Assembly (NCBI RefSeq): GCF_003390375.1 | Contig: NZ_QUOT01000001.1 | Span: 1,860,001 to 1,924,000 of the forward strand | DNA from: Thalassotalea euphylliae | GTDB taxonomy: Bacteria > Pseudomonadota > Gammaproteobacteria > Enterobacterales > Alteromonadaceae | Reading direction: 5' to 3' | Length of the DNA stretch: 64,000 nt | In this document: one piece after another, positions 17,297 through 24,916 of the stretch | Layout: the number at the start of each line of letters is the position of its first letter | Numbering within the stretch: the stretch's first letter is position 1 | The notes under the pieces: model-generated | Told to the model about the DNA's origin: nothing | What the model saw: the letters and a program-made list of their open reading frames with translations, nothing else | Databases searched by the model: none | Made by a program: the position numbers and the translations under genes

Positions 17297-18325
17297 CTAT
17301 TCTGTCTCTGCTTCAGTTTCCGCTTCGGCTTCACTTGGCTTAGATAGGAACATCTCACGTAAACGGCCATCAAGCTCTTGCGCTACTTCAGGGTGTTCTT
17401 TTAAGTACTTGGTTGCGTTCGCTTTACCTTGACCAATACGGTCGCCATTGTAGCTATACCAAGCACCAGCTTTTTCTACCATCTTGTTCTGTACGCCAAG
17501 ATCTAAGATCTCACCTAGGTTGTTGATCCCTTCGCCGTACATAATTTGGAATTCTACTTGCTTGAATGGTGGTGCAATCTTGTTCTTAACAACTTTAACA
17601 CGAGTTTCGTTACCGACAATTTCATCACCCGCTTTTACTGCACCAATACGGCGAATATCTAAACGAACTGAAGCATAGAATTTAAGGGCATTACCACCAG
17701 TTGTGGTTTCTGGGTTACCAAACATCACACCAATTTTCATACGAATTTGGTTGATGAAAATCATCATAGTGTTTGACTGCTTCAAGTTACCCGTTAGTTT
17801 TCGCATCGCTTGCGATAACATACGCGCTTGCAAACCAACGTGCGAGTCACCCATGTCACCTTCAATTTCTGCTTTTGGTGTTAGTGCTGCAACCGAGTCA
17901 ACAACAATCACGTCAACCGCACCAGAGCGAGTTAGCATGTCACAAATCTCTAATGCTTGCTCACCAGTATCCGGTTGAGAAACAAGTAAATCGTTGATAT
18001 TAACACCTAGCTTTTCCGCATAAATTGGGTCAAGCGCATGCTCAGCATCAACGAACGCACAAACTTTACCGTTGCGCTGTGCTTCTGCAATAACTTCTAA
18101 CGTTAACGTTGTTTTACCACTCGATTCTGGACCATAAATTTCAACAACACGGCCCATTGGCAAGCCGCCTGCACCTAAGGCAATATCTAAGCCTAGTGAA
18201 CCGGTAGAGATGGTTTCTACATCCATACTGCGGTTTTCACCAAGGCGCATAATTGAACCTTTACCGAACTGACGTTCAATTTGACCAAGCGCGGCCGAGA
18301 GTGCTTTTTCTTTGTTGTCGTCCAT
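17297..18325 (-). CDS. recA: RecA recombinase
   Basis: 342 residues, typical length. RecA forms filaments on single-stranded DNA for strand exchange and triggers LexA self-cleavage. Seen: Walker A GPESSGKTT, Walker B VIVVDSVAAL, MAW-like LGAGGLPMGRVVEIYG, loop L1/L2 regions (GDSHVGLQARMLSQ; FINQIRMKIGVMFGNPETTTGG). The acidic, repeated Glu tail (EAEAETEAETE) is characteristic. recX is not found directly downstream. A LexA box lies in the divergent spacer toward mutS. Confidence 0.98.
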   Translation of the reverse strand: MDDNKEKALSAALGQIERQFGKGSIMRLGENRSMDVETISTGSLGLDIALGAGGLPMGRVVEIYGPESSGKTTLTLEVIAEAQRNGKVCAFVDAEHALDPIYAEKLGVNINDLLVSQPDTGEQALEICDMLTRSGAVDVIVVDSVAALTPKAEIEGDMGDSHVGLQARMLSQAMRKLTGNLKQSNTMMIFINQIRMKIGVMFGNPETTTGGNALKFYASVRLDIRRIGAVKAGDEIVGNETRVKVVKNKIAPPFKQVEFQIMYGEGINNLGEILDLGVQNKMVEKAGAWYSYNGDRIGQGKANATKYLKEHPEVAQELDGRLREMFLSKPSEAEAETEAETE

Positions 18326-18378
18326 TTATCGCTCCAATAAATACGATAGCGTTAATTTGTTAAGTTGCGCTTAGTATA

Positions 18379-18394
18379 CTGTACGCTCGTACAG
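18379..18394. promoter_or_regulatory. LexA (SOS) box of recA
   Basis: CTGTACGCTCGTACAG is a perfect CTGT-N8-ACAG match and is itself nearly fully palindromic, within a longer dyad TATACTGT...ACAGTATC. It lies ~54 bases upstream of the recA start, as expected for SOS control. Confidence 0.95.
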
Positions 18395-18594
18395 TATCAA
18401 GTGTAAAATAATATTATTTACCAAATCAAAGCTAAGGCACTGTTAATAATAAACTTATTATTTAACCCCTTAGTTTGAGCATTTCTTATCCAGTAGTTTT
18501 AACCAGTACTTTAGCCAGTAATTCTCTAGTAGGGGAATGCTGGGCTTTATGGCATAATCCACGTCAATTTTATGCCAACAACACTTGTCTTTTT

Positions 18595-21159
18595 ATGACC
18601 ACAGCGCCTGCCGATTTATCTACGCATACGCCAATGATGCGCCAATACCTTAAAATTAAAGCGGAATTTCCTAATATTCTGCTGTTTTACCGTATGGGTG
18701 ATTTCTACGAGCTGTTTTACGACGATGCGAAAAAAGCCGCAGATTTAATGGATATTTCACTGACCGCACGTGGTAAGTCTGGCGGCAATGCCATTCCGAT
18801 GGCCGGTGTGCCCTATCATGCAGTCGAAAGCTATTTAGCTAAGCTAGTACAACTAGGAGAATCGGTCGCGATTTGTGAGCAAGTGGGCGATCCTGCAACG
18901 AGCAAAGGGCCAGTTGAGCGCAAGGTAGTGAAAGTTGTTACCCCTGGCACCGTCAGTGATGAAGCTTTATTATCCGATCGTCAAGACAATCTAATTGTTG
19001 CCATTAGCGAAGTGAAAGCTGGTTTTGGTTTAGCCTATTTAGATATGACCAGTGGCCGCTTTGTGGTCAGTGAACCAAACAGCGCAGAGCAATTACAAGC
19101 AGAATTACAACGACTATCACCGGCGGAGTTACTGTACCCAGAAGATTTTAGCGCACCACAATTATTGGAGGCTCATAAGGGATTACGTCGCCGCCCAGAA
19201 TGGGATTACGATTTAGACACAGCCATTAGTATTCTCACTAAGCAATTTCACACCAAAGAGCTCACTGGCTTTGGTGTAGATGAGCTGCCGCGCGGCTTAA
19301 TGGCGGCCGGTTGCTTGCTTAATTACGTACAAGATAGCCAGCGTACTGCCCTACCCCATATTCGCGCCATTGTCGCCGAATCATCACAAACTGGAGTAAT
19401 TTTAGATGCGGCGACGCGTCGTAATTTAGAGCTAACCCATAACTTGCAAGGTGGCGTTGAAAACACCTTAGCCTCAGTGTTGGATAAATCGGCAACGCCA
19501 ATGGGCTCTCGCCTGTTAAAACGCTGGCTGCATTTCCCGCTGCGCGATTTAGCGGTATTAACGGCAAGACAAAACGCTGTGGGTAGCATTATCAACGACG
19601 AGTTGTATCCTGAGTTTAAAACCGTACTTAAGCAAATTGGCGATATTGAACGTATTGTCGCCCGTATTGCACTGCGCTCTGCGCGCCCTCGTGACTTTGC
19701 CCGCCTGCGTAACGCACTTGGGCAGCTACCAGAACTCCAAGGTTTATTGGCTGAATCAAGCACATCAGATTTATCGGCATTAGCGCAGCAAACACAGCCG
19801 ATGGATGAATTGTATGCGCTACTAAGCAGTGCAATTATTGATAACCCACCAGTGCTTATTCGCGATGGCGGCGTCATTGCTCCGGGCTATCATCAAGAGC
19901 TCGACACCTTACGTGATTTAAGTGAAGGAGCAACGAACTTACTGACAGAAATTGAAACCCGCGAAAAAGAACGCACGGGTATTCAAACCCTAAAAGTGGG
20001 TTACAACAAAGTACACGGTTTCTTTATTGAAGTAAGCAAAGCTTCTTCAACTCAAGTGCCTGCAGAATACATTCGCCGTCAAACCCTGAAAAACAACGAA
20101 CGCTATATTACCGAAGAATTAAAAGCTCATGAAGAAACGGTACTGACCGCGCAAAGCCGTTTTCTCGCACTAGAAAAGCGCCTTTACGACGAGCTATTCG
20201 ATAAAGTAATGCCTGTACTTGAAAAGTTGCAAACCTTAGCGCAAGGTATTGCGGAACTTGATGTGCTTAATACTTTTGCTGAGCGTGCAGAAACGCTTAA
20301 CTACGTTAAGCCTAAGCTAACCAAAGACAAGCGCATTAACATTGAACAAGGTCGACACCCAGTGGTGGAGCAAATGACCAATGAAGCCTTTATTGCCAAC
20401 CCCGTTGTGCTTGATACCAGCCGAGAAATGCTGATCATAACCGGCCCGAACATGGGCGGTAAGTCAACCTATATGCGCCAAACTGCACTGATTGTATTGC
20501 TCGCGCATATAGGTTGCTTTGTTCCGGCTGGCAACGCTGAAATTGGCTTAGTGGATCGCATATTCACCCGTATTGGCGCGTCAGATGATTTAGCCAGTGG
20601 CCGCTCAACCTTTATGGTTGAGATGACAGAAACCGCCAACATTTTGCACAACGCCAGTGATCGCAGTTTGATTTTACTCGATGAAATTGGCCGAGGCACT
20701 AGCACATACGACGGCTTATCACTGGCGTGGGCGGTTGCCGAAATGCTCGCCTTAAACACTAAAGCCTTTACGTTATTTGCCAGCCACTATTTCGAATTAA
20801 CCTTATTGGCAGAGCAAATCGACACGCTAGCTAATGTCCACTTAGATGCTGTTGAGCACGACGACAATATTATCTTTATGCATGCCGTGCAAGAAGGCGC
20901 CGCCAGCAAAAGCTTTGGTCTGCAAGTGGCACAATTAGCCGGTATTCCAAAGCCTGTGATCAGCCGTGCTAAACAGCGTTTGGCTGAACTGGAAACGCAG
21001 CAAGCACCAACGGTTGCCACCAAACCGCAAGCGTTTGAGCAGTTGCCGTTAATGGATGTTGAACATCCTGTGGTAGAGTCGTTAAAACAGTTAGATGTTG
21101 ACGAGCTTAGTGCCAAGCAAGCGCTTGATTTACTCTATCAATTAAAATCACAGTTATAG
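18595..21159 (+). CDS. mutS: MutS, DNA mismatch recognition ATPase
   Basis: 854 residues from the ATG at 18595, almost the same length as E. coli MutS. The open frame extends 40 codons upstream to 18475, but that part has no MutS similarity. Domain I has the mismatch-reading YRMGDFYELF. Later come the connector, lever and clamp regions, then the ABC-type ATPase: Walker A GPNMGGKST, signature ASDDLASGRSTFMVEM, Walker B LILLDEIGRGT, and FASHYFELT. The C-terminal ~60 residues end in the dimer/tetramer helix-turn-helix. It is divergent from recA. Confidence 0.97.
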   Translation: MTTAPADLSTHTPMMRQYLKIKAEFPNILLFYRMGDFYELFYDDAKKAADLMDISLTARGKSGGNAIPMAGVPYHAVESYLAKLVQLGESVAICEQVGDPATSKGPVERKVVKVVTPGTVSDEALLSDRQDNLIVAISEVKAGFGLAYLDMTSGRFVVSEPNSAEQLQAELQRLSPAELLYPEDFSAPQLLEAHKGLRRRPEWDYDLDTAISILTKQFHTKELTGFGVDELPRGLMAAGCLLNYVQDSQRTALPHIRAIVAESSQTGVILDAATRRNLELTHNLQGGVENTLASVLDKSATPMGSRLLKRWLHFPLRDLAVLTARQNAVGSIINDELYPEFKTVLKQIGDIERIVARIALRSARPRDFARLRNALGQLPELQGLLAESSTSDLSALAQQTQPMDELYALLSSAIIDNPPVLIRDGGVIAPGYHQELDTLRDLSEGATNLLTEIETREKERTGIQTLKVGYNKVHGFFIEVSKASSTQVPAEYIRRQTLKNNERYITEELKAHEETVLTAQSRFLALEKRLYDELFDKVMPVLEKLQTLAQGIAELDVLNTFAERAETLNYVKPKLTKDKRINIEQGRHPVVEQMTNEAFIANPVVLDTSREMLIITGPNMGGKSTYMRQTALIVLLAHIGCFVPAGNAEIGLVDRIFTRIGASDDLASGRSTFMVEMTETANILHNASDRSLILLDEIGRGTSTYDGLSLAWAVAEMLALNTKAFTLFASHYFELTLLAEQIDTLANVHLDAVEHDDNIIFMHAVQEGAASKSFGLQVAQLAGIPKPVISRAKQRLAELETQQAPTVATKPQAFEQLPLMDVEHPVVESLKQLDVDELSAKQALDLLYQLKSQL

Positions 21160-21191
21160 TTTTATCTATATAAAAACAGGAGCGTCAGTTA

Positions 21192-21680
21192 GTGAAATTA
21201 CCCATACGTATTGCTGCCGAACAGCAAGTGTCTGATGCCCTGAATATCACTAAGCACGATTTAGAGCGCATCGAAGCCTGGGCGAATTTCGAAACCTTGA
21301 AAGCGAATTGGTATGGTGACGAGGCCAATAGCCCAAGCTGTCAGATCGCTTTGGTTTCCCCTGAGTATTTTCAGGCAAAGTTTGGCGCAGCAGCTGATGC
21401 TACACAAGGCGATCATAAAGGCAGTGCTGAGGTGGGCGCACTTGCTGGTTGGCAAATTAATGGTGAGACACTCAGCGCCGTAAAATTTGTCGACCTTGCT
21501 AGCAAACAACTGATTTTTATTGCCATCTCAGAGTCATTGCTGGTCAAGCAATTAACCGATCAAGAATCTGTCGAAACGAGCCAGTGGATAGGGACAGACC
21601 ATGCGGTGAAGTTACAACAAATTATCCGCTACTGGTTATTGCAACTGGCTGCTCATTTTAATTTAGATGCGATTGATTAG
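21192..21680 (+). CDS. Unknown soluble protein downstream of mutS
   Basis: 162 residues from GTG at 21192, 32 bases after mutS and preceded by AGGAG, so probably co-transcribed. No signal, no membrane segment, no recognised motif. Several Trp residues (EAWANFETLKANWYG; ALAGWQING; YWLLQLAAHF) suggest a small globular protein. In many gammaproteobacteria the mutS/recA interval carries cinA/pncC; this protein is not CinA-like. Confidence 0.65.
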   Translation: MKLPIRIAAEQQVSDALNITKHDLERIEAWANFETLKANWYGDEANSPSCQIALVSPEYFQAKFGAAADATQGDHKGSAEVGALAGWQINGETLSAVKFVDLASKQLIFIAISESLLVKQLTDQESVETSQWIGTDHAVKLQQIIRYWLLQLAAHFNLDAID

Positions 21681-22201
21681 TTCAGTTAACTTATAAAACG
21701 AAAAACTTTAATAAGCGTTTGCTATAAAACCAGTCACATAATTGAGCAATAAATCAACACTTGTACAAATTAATACAAGCGTAAATAAGCTCATTTAAAC
21801 AATGTTTTCCCCGCAGTCATTAACTCGTCTTTTCACCTTATATTTCGTTAAAAATTACCATTCACTGTTAACACTTTCTCTTTATCCAGCTGAATATTCG
21901 AGGAATTTCCACTGCTTCTATTAAGTCAACTATTTGCAGTGAACAAGCAAAAGAAAGCCCCAGCATTTAAAGGGCTAAATATGCTGTTTAGTTTTGTTTA
22001 CAAAGAAGGTATTTAACGAACCTTCTTGCGCATTATTTGATCAGCCATTTACTTTACTTGGTTGTCGCCATTCGTATAATTGCCGCCGATTTTGAGTCCC
22101 ACAACTCACAGCAATTTTTTGTTTTAACAGGCTTAGGCGCGACTGGCTATACCCCGCTTGCCACAGCAGCTGTTTAAACATTTTGACAGAATGAGGTAGT
22201 C
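21681..22201. other. Gene-free spacer with a small dyad
   Basis: About 520 bases with no credible gene. A dyad CTTGTACAAATTAATACAAG lies at 21760-21779 and a weak hairpin (AGCCCC...GGGCT then T-rich) at 21955-21978 could end the upstream transcript. The promoter of the next gene should lie in the last ~150 bases; GAGG precedes its ATG. Confidence 0.4.
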
Positions 22202-22612
22202 ATGAAAAACCTAATCGGCACACTCGCTTTCCTTGCAGCTTTAGCAAGCACACAAGTAACCGCAGCTAATATTCAATTTGTTGCGAAAAATACATCAGCA
22301 GAAACCAACTTATGTTTAGTTGCAGCTCAGCAAGGTTACCAAGCCGCAGTTAAGCAGTTAGGTAGCGAAAAATTAGCAGCGAATACCAAATGTAATGGCG
22401 AAACGTTAAAAGCATTTGCTCATTCTTTTGCAGCAGAAAAGGCAGCTGTGGCTCATAAAACTGTAGTTTTACCGGGCAACCAAACAATGGAAAGCCAGCT
22501 GTGCATGAAAGCAGTTAAAGAAGGTGTACGCGCTGTTGGTCACCGTATTTCATCGCTACGCTGCAATGGTCAATCAGTCACTAGCTTTGTAAAAGCGGTA
22601 AAACGCTCATAA
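22202..22612 (+). CDS. Small secreted protein of two Cys...CNG repeats (DUF3718-like)
   Basis: 136 residues with a Sec signal peptide (cleavage near VTAA, residue ~22). The mature protein consists of two similar halves: NLCLVAAQQGYQAAVKQL...KCNGETLKAFAHSF and QLCMKAVKEGVRAVGHRI...RCNGQSVTSFVKAVK. Each has a Cys, ~20-25 helical residues, then CNG, so two disulfides are likely. It resembles from memory the DUF3718 proteins common in Colwellia/Shewanella relatives, but that was not checked. It is probably periplasmic or secreted; role unknown. Transcribed alone, with a terminator 40 bases downstream. Confidence 0.7.
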   Translation: MKNLIGTLAFLAALASTQVTAANIQFVAKNTSAETNLCLVAAQQGYQAAVKQLGSEKLAANTKCNGETLKAFAHSFAAEKAAVAHKTVVLPGNQTMESQLCMKAVKEGVRAVGHRISSLRCNGQSVTSFVKAVKRS

Positions 22613-22652
22613 TTGGCAGCAGGCTAAGCTAAAATCGCAACCATGTGATAAT

Positions 22653-22685
22653 AAAAAAGCTCGTCAATGACGAGCTTTTTTATTT
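22653..22685. terminator. Terminator
   Basis: AAAAAAGCTCGTCAATGACGAGCTTTTTT: stem AGCTCGTCA/TGACGAGCT with a T run (and A run for the opposite strand), between the small secreted-protein gene and kdgK. Confidence 0.9.
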
Positions 22686-22737
22686 TGGTCTTGTCATCCT
22701 TGTAGCCATCGTTCTGGCAGGCATCGTTCTGGCCAAG

Positions 22738-23688
22738 TTAACCTTGCATTAATGTATTTAACGATGCTTGAATCGGCGCAAAATCTTCCGTGGCAATAAT
22801 GGCCCCTCGGTGCTGAATAACATGCGAAGCTAATAAGCTCGCGAAATTTACCGACGAACTGGCGCTGCTGCCAGCTAAACGAGCATAAAGATAGCCAGCG
22901 TTAAATGAGTCGCCCGCCGACGTGGTATCGACAATATTCGCCACAGGTTCAATAGCAATAAACTGGCTTTTTTCGCCTTCAATCACTTGCACGCCATGTT
23001 CGCCGTGCTTAATCACTAATTCATCAATGGCATAGTCTTTAAGGGACATCGCTACGGAGTTAAAGCACTCCCCCATCGCCAGCTGTTCAAGATCTTCGAC
23101 GCCGGCAAATACCGTGGTACTTAACTTTAATGCACGTTGAAACGCTTGCTGAGCTAGTACTTTGTCTGGCCATAGTTGGGGGCGAAAGTTGGTATCGAAC
23201 ACAATTTGTTTGCCGGCGGCAGCTAATTGTTCAACAAACTGCCAAAAACGCTCGCGATCACTTTGCGCAAGGATCGCGATTGAAATGCCAGAAAAATAAA
23301 AAATATCTGTGTGCTCGATTAGCTGACTAAGCTGCTTATCGCTGACTAATGCAAATGTCTCGCGCGCCGCTGCTTGACCACGCCAATAAGTAAAGCTGCG
23401 CTCACCCTCGCTATCCACATCAATTAAATAAGCGCCAACGGTGCGCGCTGGGTGACGATAGACGTAATCGGTATTAAGCTGCTCCGCTTGAAACTGGCTA
23501 AGCATATTATAACTTACTGCATCACGGCCTAACGCAGTCAGCAATGATACCTGCGCCAACTCAGTCGCCAAGCGCTGCAAATAAACACTGGTATTATAAA
23601 CATCGCCAGCAATGCCACGCTGATATTGCTGACTTGCCATAGGGGCAAATTCCAGCATGCATTCACCAAATACGACTATTTTTTTCAT
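22738..23688 (-). CDS. kdgK: KdgK, 2-keto-3-deoxygluconate kinase
   Basis: 316 residues from ATG 23688 (MKKIVVFGECMLEF); an in-frame start at 23748 would run through the regulatory site and is rejected. PfkB/ribokinase fold: FGECMLEFAP at the N-terminus and the catalytic/anion-hole motif DTTSAGDSFNAGYLYARL near the C-terminus. It phosphorylates 2-keto-3-deoxygluconate to KDPG, the step after KduD in unsaturated uronate breakdown; KDPG aldolase (Eda) is not in the window. It is divergent from the GntR-type regulator and opens the uronate half of the locus. Confidence 0.9.
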   Translation of the reverse strand: MKKIVVFGECMLEFAPMASQQYQRGIAGDVYNTSVYLQRLATELAQVSLLTALGRDAVSYNMLSQFQAEQLNTDYVYRHPARTVGAYLIDVDSEGERSFTYWRGQAAARETFALVSDKQLSQLIEHTDIFYFSGISIAILAQSDRERFWQFVEQLAAAGKQIVFDTNFRPQLWPDKVLAQQAFQRALKLSTTVFAGVEDLEQLAMGECFNSVAMSLKDYAIDELVIKHGEHGVQVIEGEKSQFIAIEPVANIVDTTSAGDSFNAGYLYARLAGSSASSSVNFASLLASHVIQHRGAIIATEDFAPIQASLNTLMQG

Positions 23689-23715
23689 AATTATAATATA
23701 AATCGCTAAAACACT

Positions 23716-23747
23716 TATCATATCACATGACATCATGTATGATAGCA
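23716..23747. promoter_or_regulatory. Putative uronate-regulon operator between kdgK and the GntR gene
   Basis: TGTATGATAGCA (23736-23747) matches the recurring TTGTATGATAACA motif; an opposed TATCAT lies at 23716-23721. It sits ~45 bases upstream of the kdgK ATG and in the shared spacer of the divergent regulator gene, so it may serve both. Confidence 0.6.
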
Positions 23748-23928
23748 AATAGTCAACAATTTAGTTTAAAATTCAAACAGCTCACTATTGACCAGCCGCT
23801 GAGGAAATTTAAGTAATTTACCCAGCCCACTAGCGCTAAAGGCCATTGTTCATTGCCGATAAACGCTGTAAAGTCACTAATGTGCCTAAAGAAACAAACA
23901 ATTAACAATTTAAAAGAATAATTGCCGC

Positions 23929-24675
23929 ATGAAGCATTTACACATTGGACAAATTCAAAGTTCACGCAGCTTGACCAATGATTTGGTTGAGTCACTAAGA
24001 AGCCAAATTCTAGAAGGTAATCTGGAGCCCGGCACAAAATTGCCTGCCGCCAAAGATATCGAAGAGCAAGCGGGTGTTAGTCGCAGTGTTGTACGAGAAG
24101 CGGTCGCCGCGTTAAAAGCAGAAGGCTTAATTGTCAGCCGCCAAGGGGTTGGCATGTTTGTCGCGAGCAGCACGCCAAAGCAATCGTTTGAGATTGAAAA
24201 CAAAGAATTCACCTGTATTGAAGAAGCTGTTCAGATTTTGGAATTGCGGATGGCAGTTGAAATTGAAATGGCCTCAATGGCAGCTCGTCATCGCACAGAT
24301 AAGCAGATGGCAGATATCTGGGCAGCATTAGCAGCGTTTGACCAGCAAGTGGCTGACGGTAATGATGCGGTCAAAGAAGATTTGAACTTCCACTTATCGG
24401 TAGCAAGCGCGTCTGGTAACCCTTACTTTTCTCGCTTTATTAAATATATTGGCGAAGGGGTTATTCCAGACCGAGATATTGTCACGGACTATGAAGAGTC
24501 CATTGACTCGACCGACTACCTAAAGATTATTCAAAACGAACATAAAAAGATTGCTGAAGCGATTGAAGCAAAAGATAGTGAAGCGGCGCGCTCAGCCACA
24601 CGTGAGCACCTAGGAAATAGTCGTGATCGCCATATCAAAATTGCTGAGCATGTAAAACGCAAGCAAGGTTTATAA
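23929..24675 (+). CDS. GntR/FadR-family regulator of uronate use (UxuR/ExuR-like)
   Basis: 248 residues. Winged-helix GntR domain at ~15-80 (LTNDLVESLRSQILEGNLEP, then AAKDIEEQAGVSRSVVREAV and SRQGVGMFVAS), followed by an all-helical FCD ligand-binding domain (~95-240) with the metal/ligand residues suggested by DLNFHLSVASASGNP and NEHKKIAEAIEAKD...REHL. FCD regulators of this type are commonly repressors relieved by uronates or KDG. It is divergent from kdgK across a spacer with the shared motif, so it is the best candidate to bind TTGTATGATAACA throughout the locus. The effector is inferred, not shown. Confidence 0.85.
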   Translation: MKHLHIGQIQSSRSLTNDLVESLRSQILEGNLEPGTKLPAAKDIEEQAGVSRSVVREAVAALKAEGLIVSRQGVGMFVASSTPKQSFEIENKEFTCIEEAVQILELRMAVEIEMASMAARHRTDKQMADIWAALAAFDQQVADGNDAVKEDLNFHLSVASASGNPYFSRFIKYIGEGVIPDRDIVTDYEESIDSTDYLKIIQNEHKKIAEAIEAKDSEAARSATREHLGNSRDRHIKIAEHVKRKQGL

Positions 24676-24710
24676 CACTTACTTAACCTACCTAGCTTAG
24701 GGTAAACAGA

Positions 24711-24740
24711 AAAATGGCGCTTAATAAGCGCCATTTTTTA
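24711..24740. terminator. Terminator after the GntR gene
   Basis: AAAATGGCGCTTAATAAGCGCCATTTTTTA: stem AAATGGCGCTTA/TAAGCGCCATTT with a T run. Confidence 0.9.
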
Positions 24741-24916
24741 TTTTAGCTCTCCACTTTTATTACTAGCTTAAGTTATAGCACTTTTAGTCGTAATTCTTTT
24801 TTACTAGCCATAGGCTCATTGCTTAGTTAGCAATTGGGATTTATCAGTTATCACTTCAAATAACCGTTTTTAATTAAGCTACCTCATCAAGCTATTCAGT
24901 TAGCCACAGGCATTAA

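Noticed and set aside
18475..18594. Upstream in-frame start that would lengthen MutS by 40 residues
   Set aside because: The extension has no MutS similarity, and the ATG at 18595 gives 854 residues, the family length.
19323..19877. Minus-strand open frame of 184 codons inside mutS
   Set aside because: Antisense shadow of the well-conserved MutS core.
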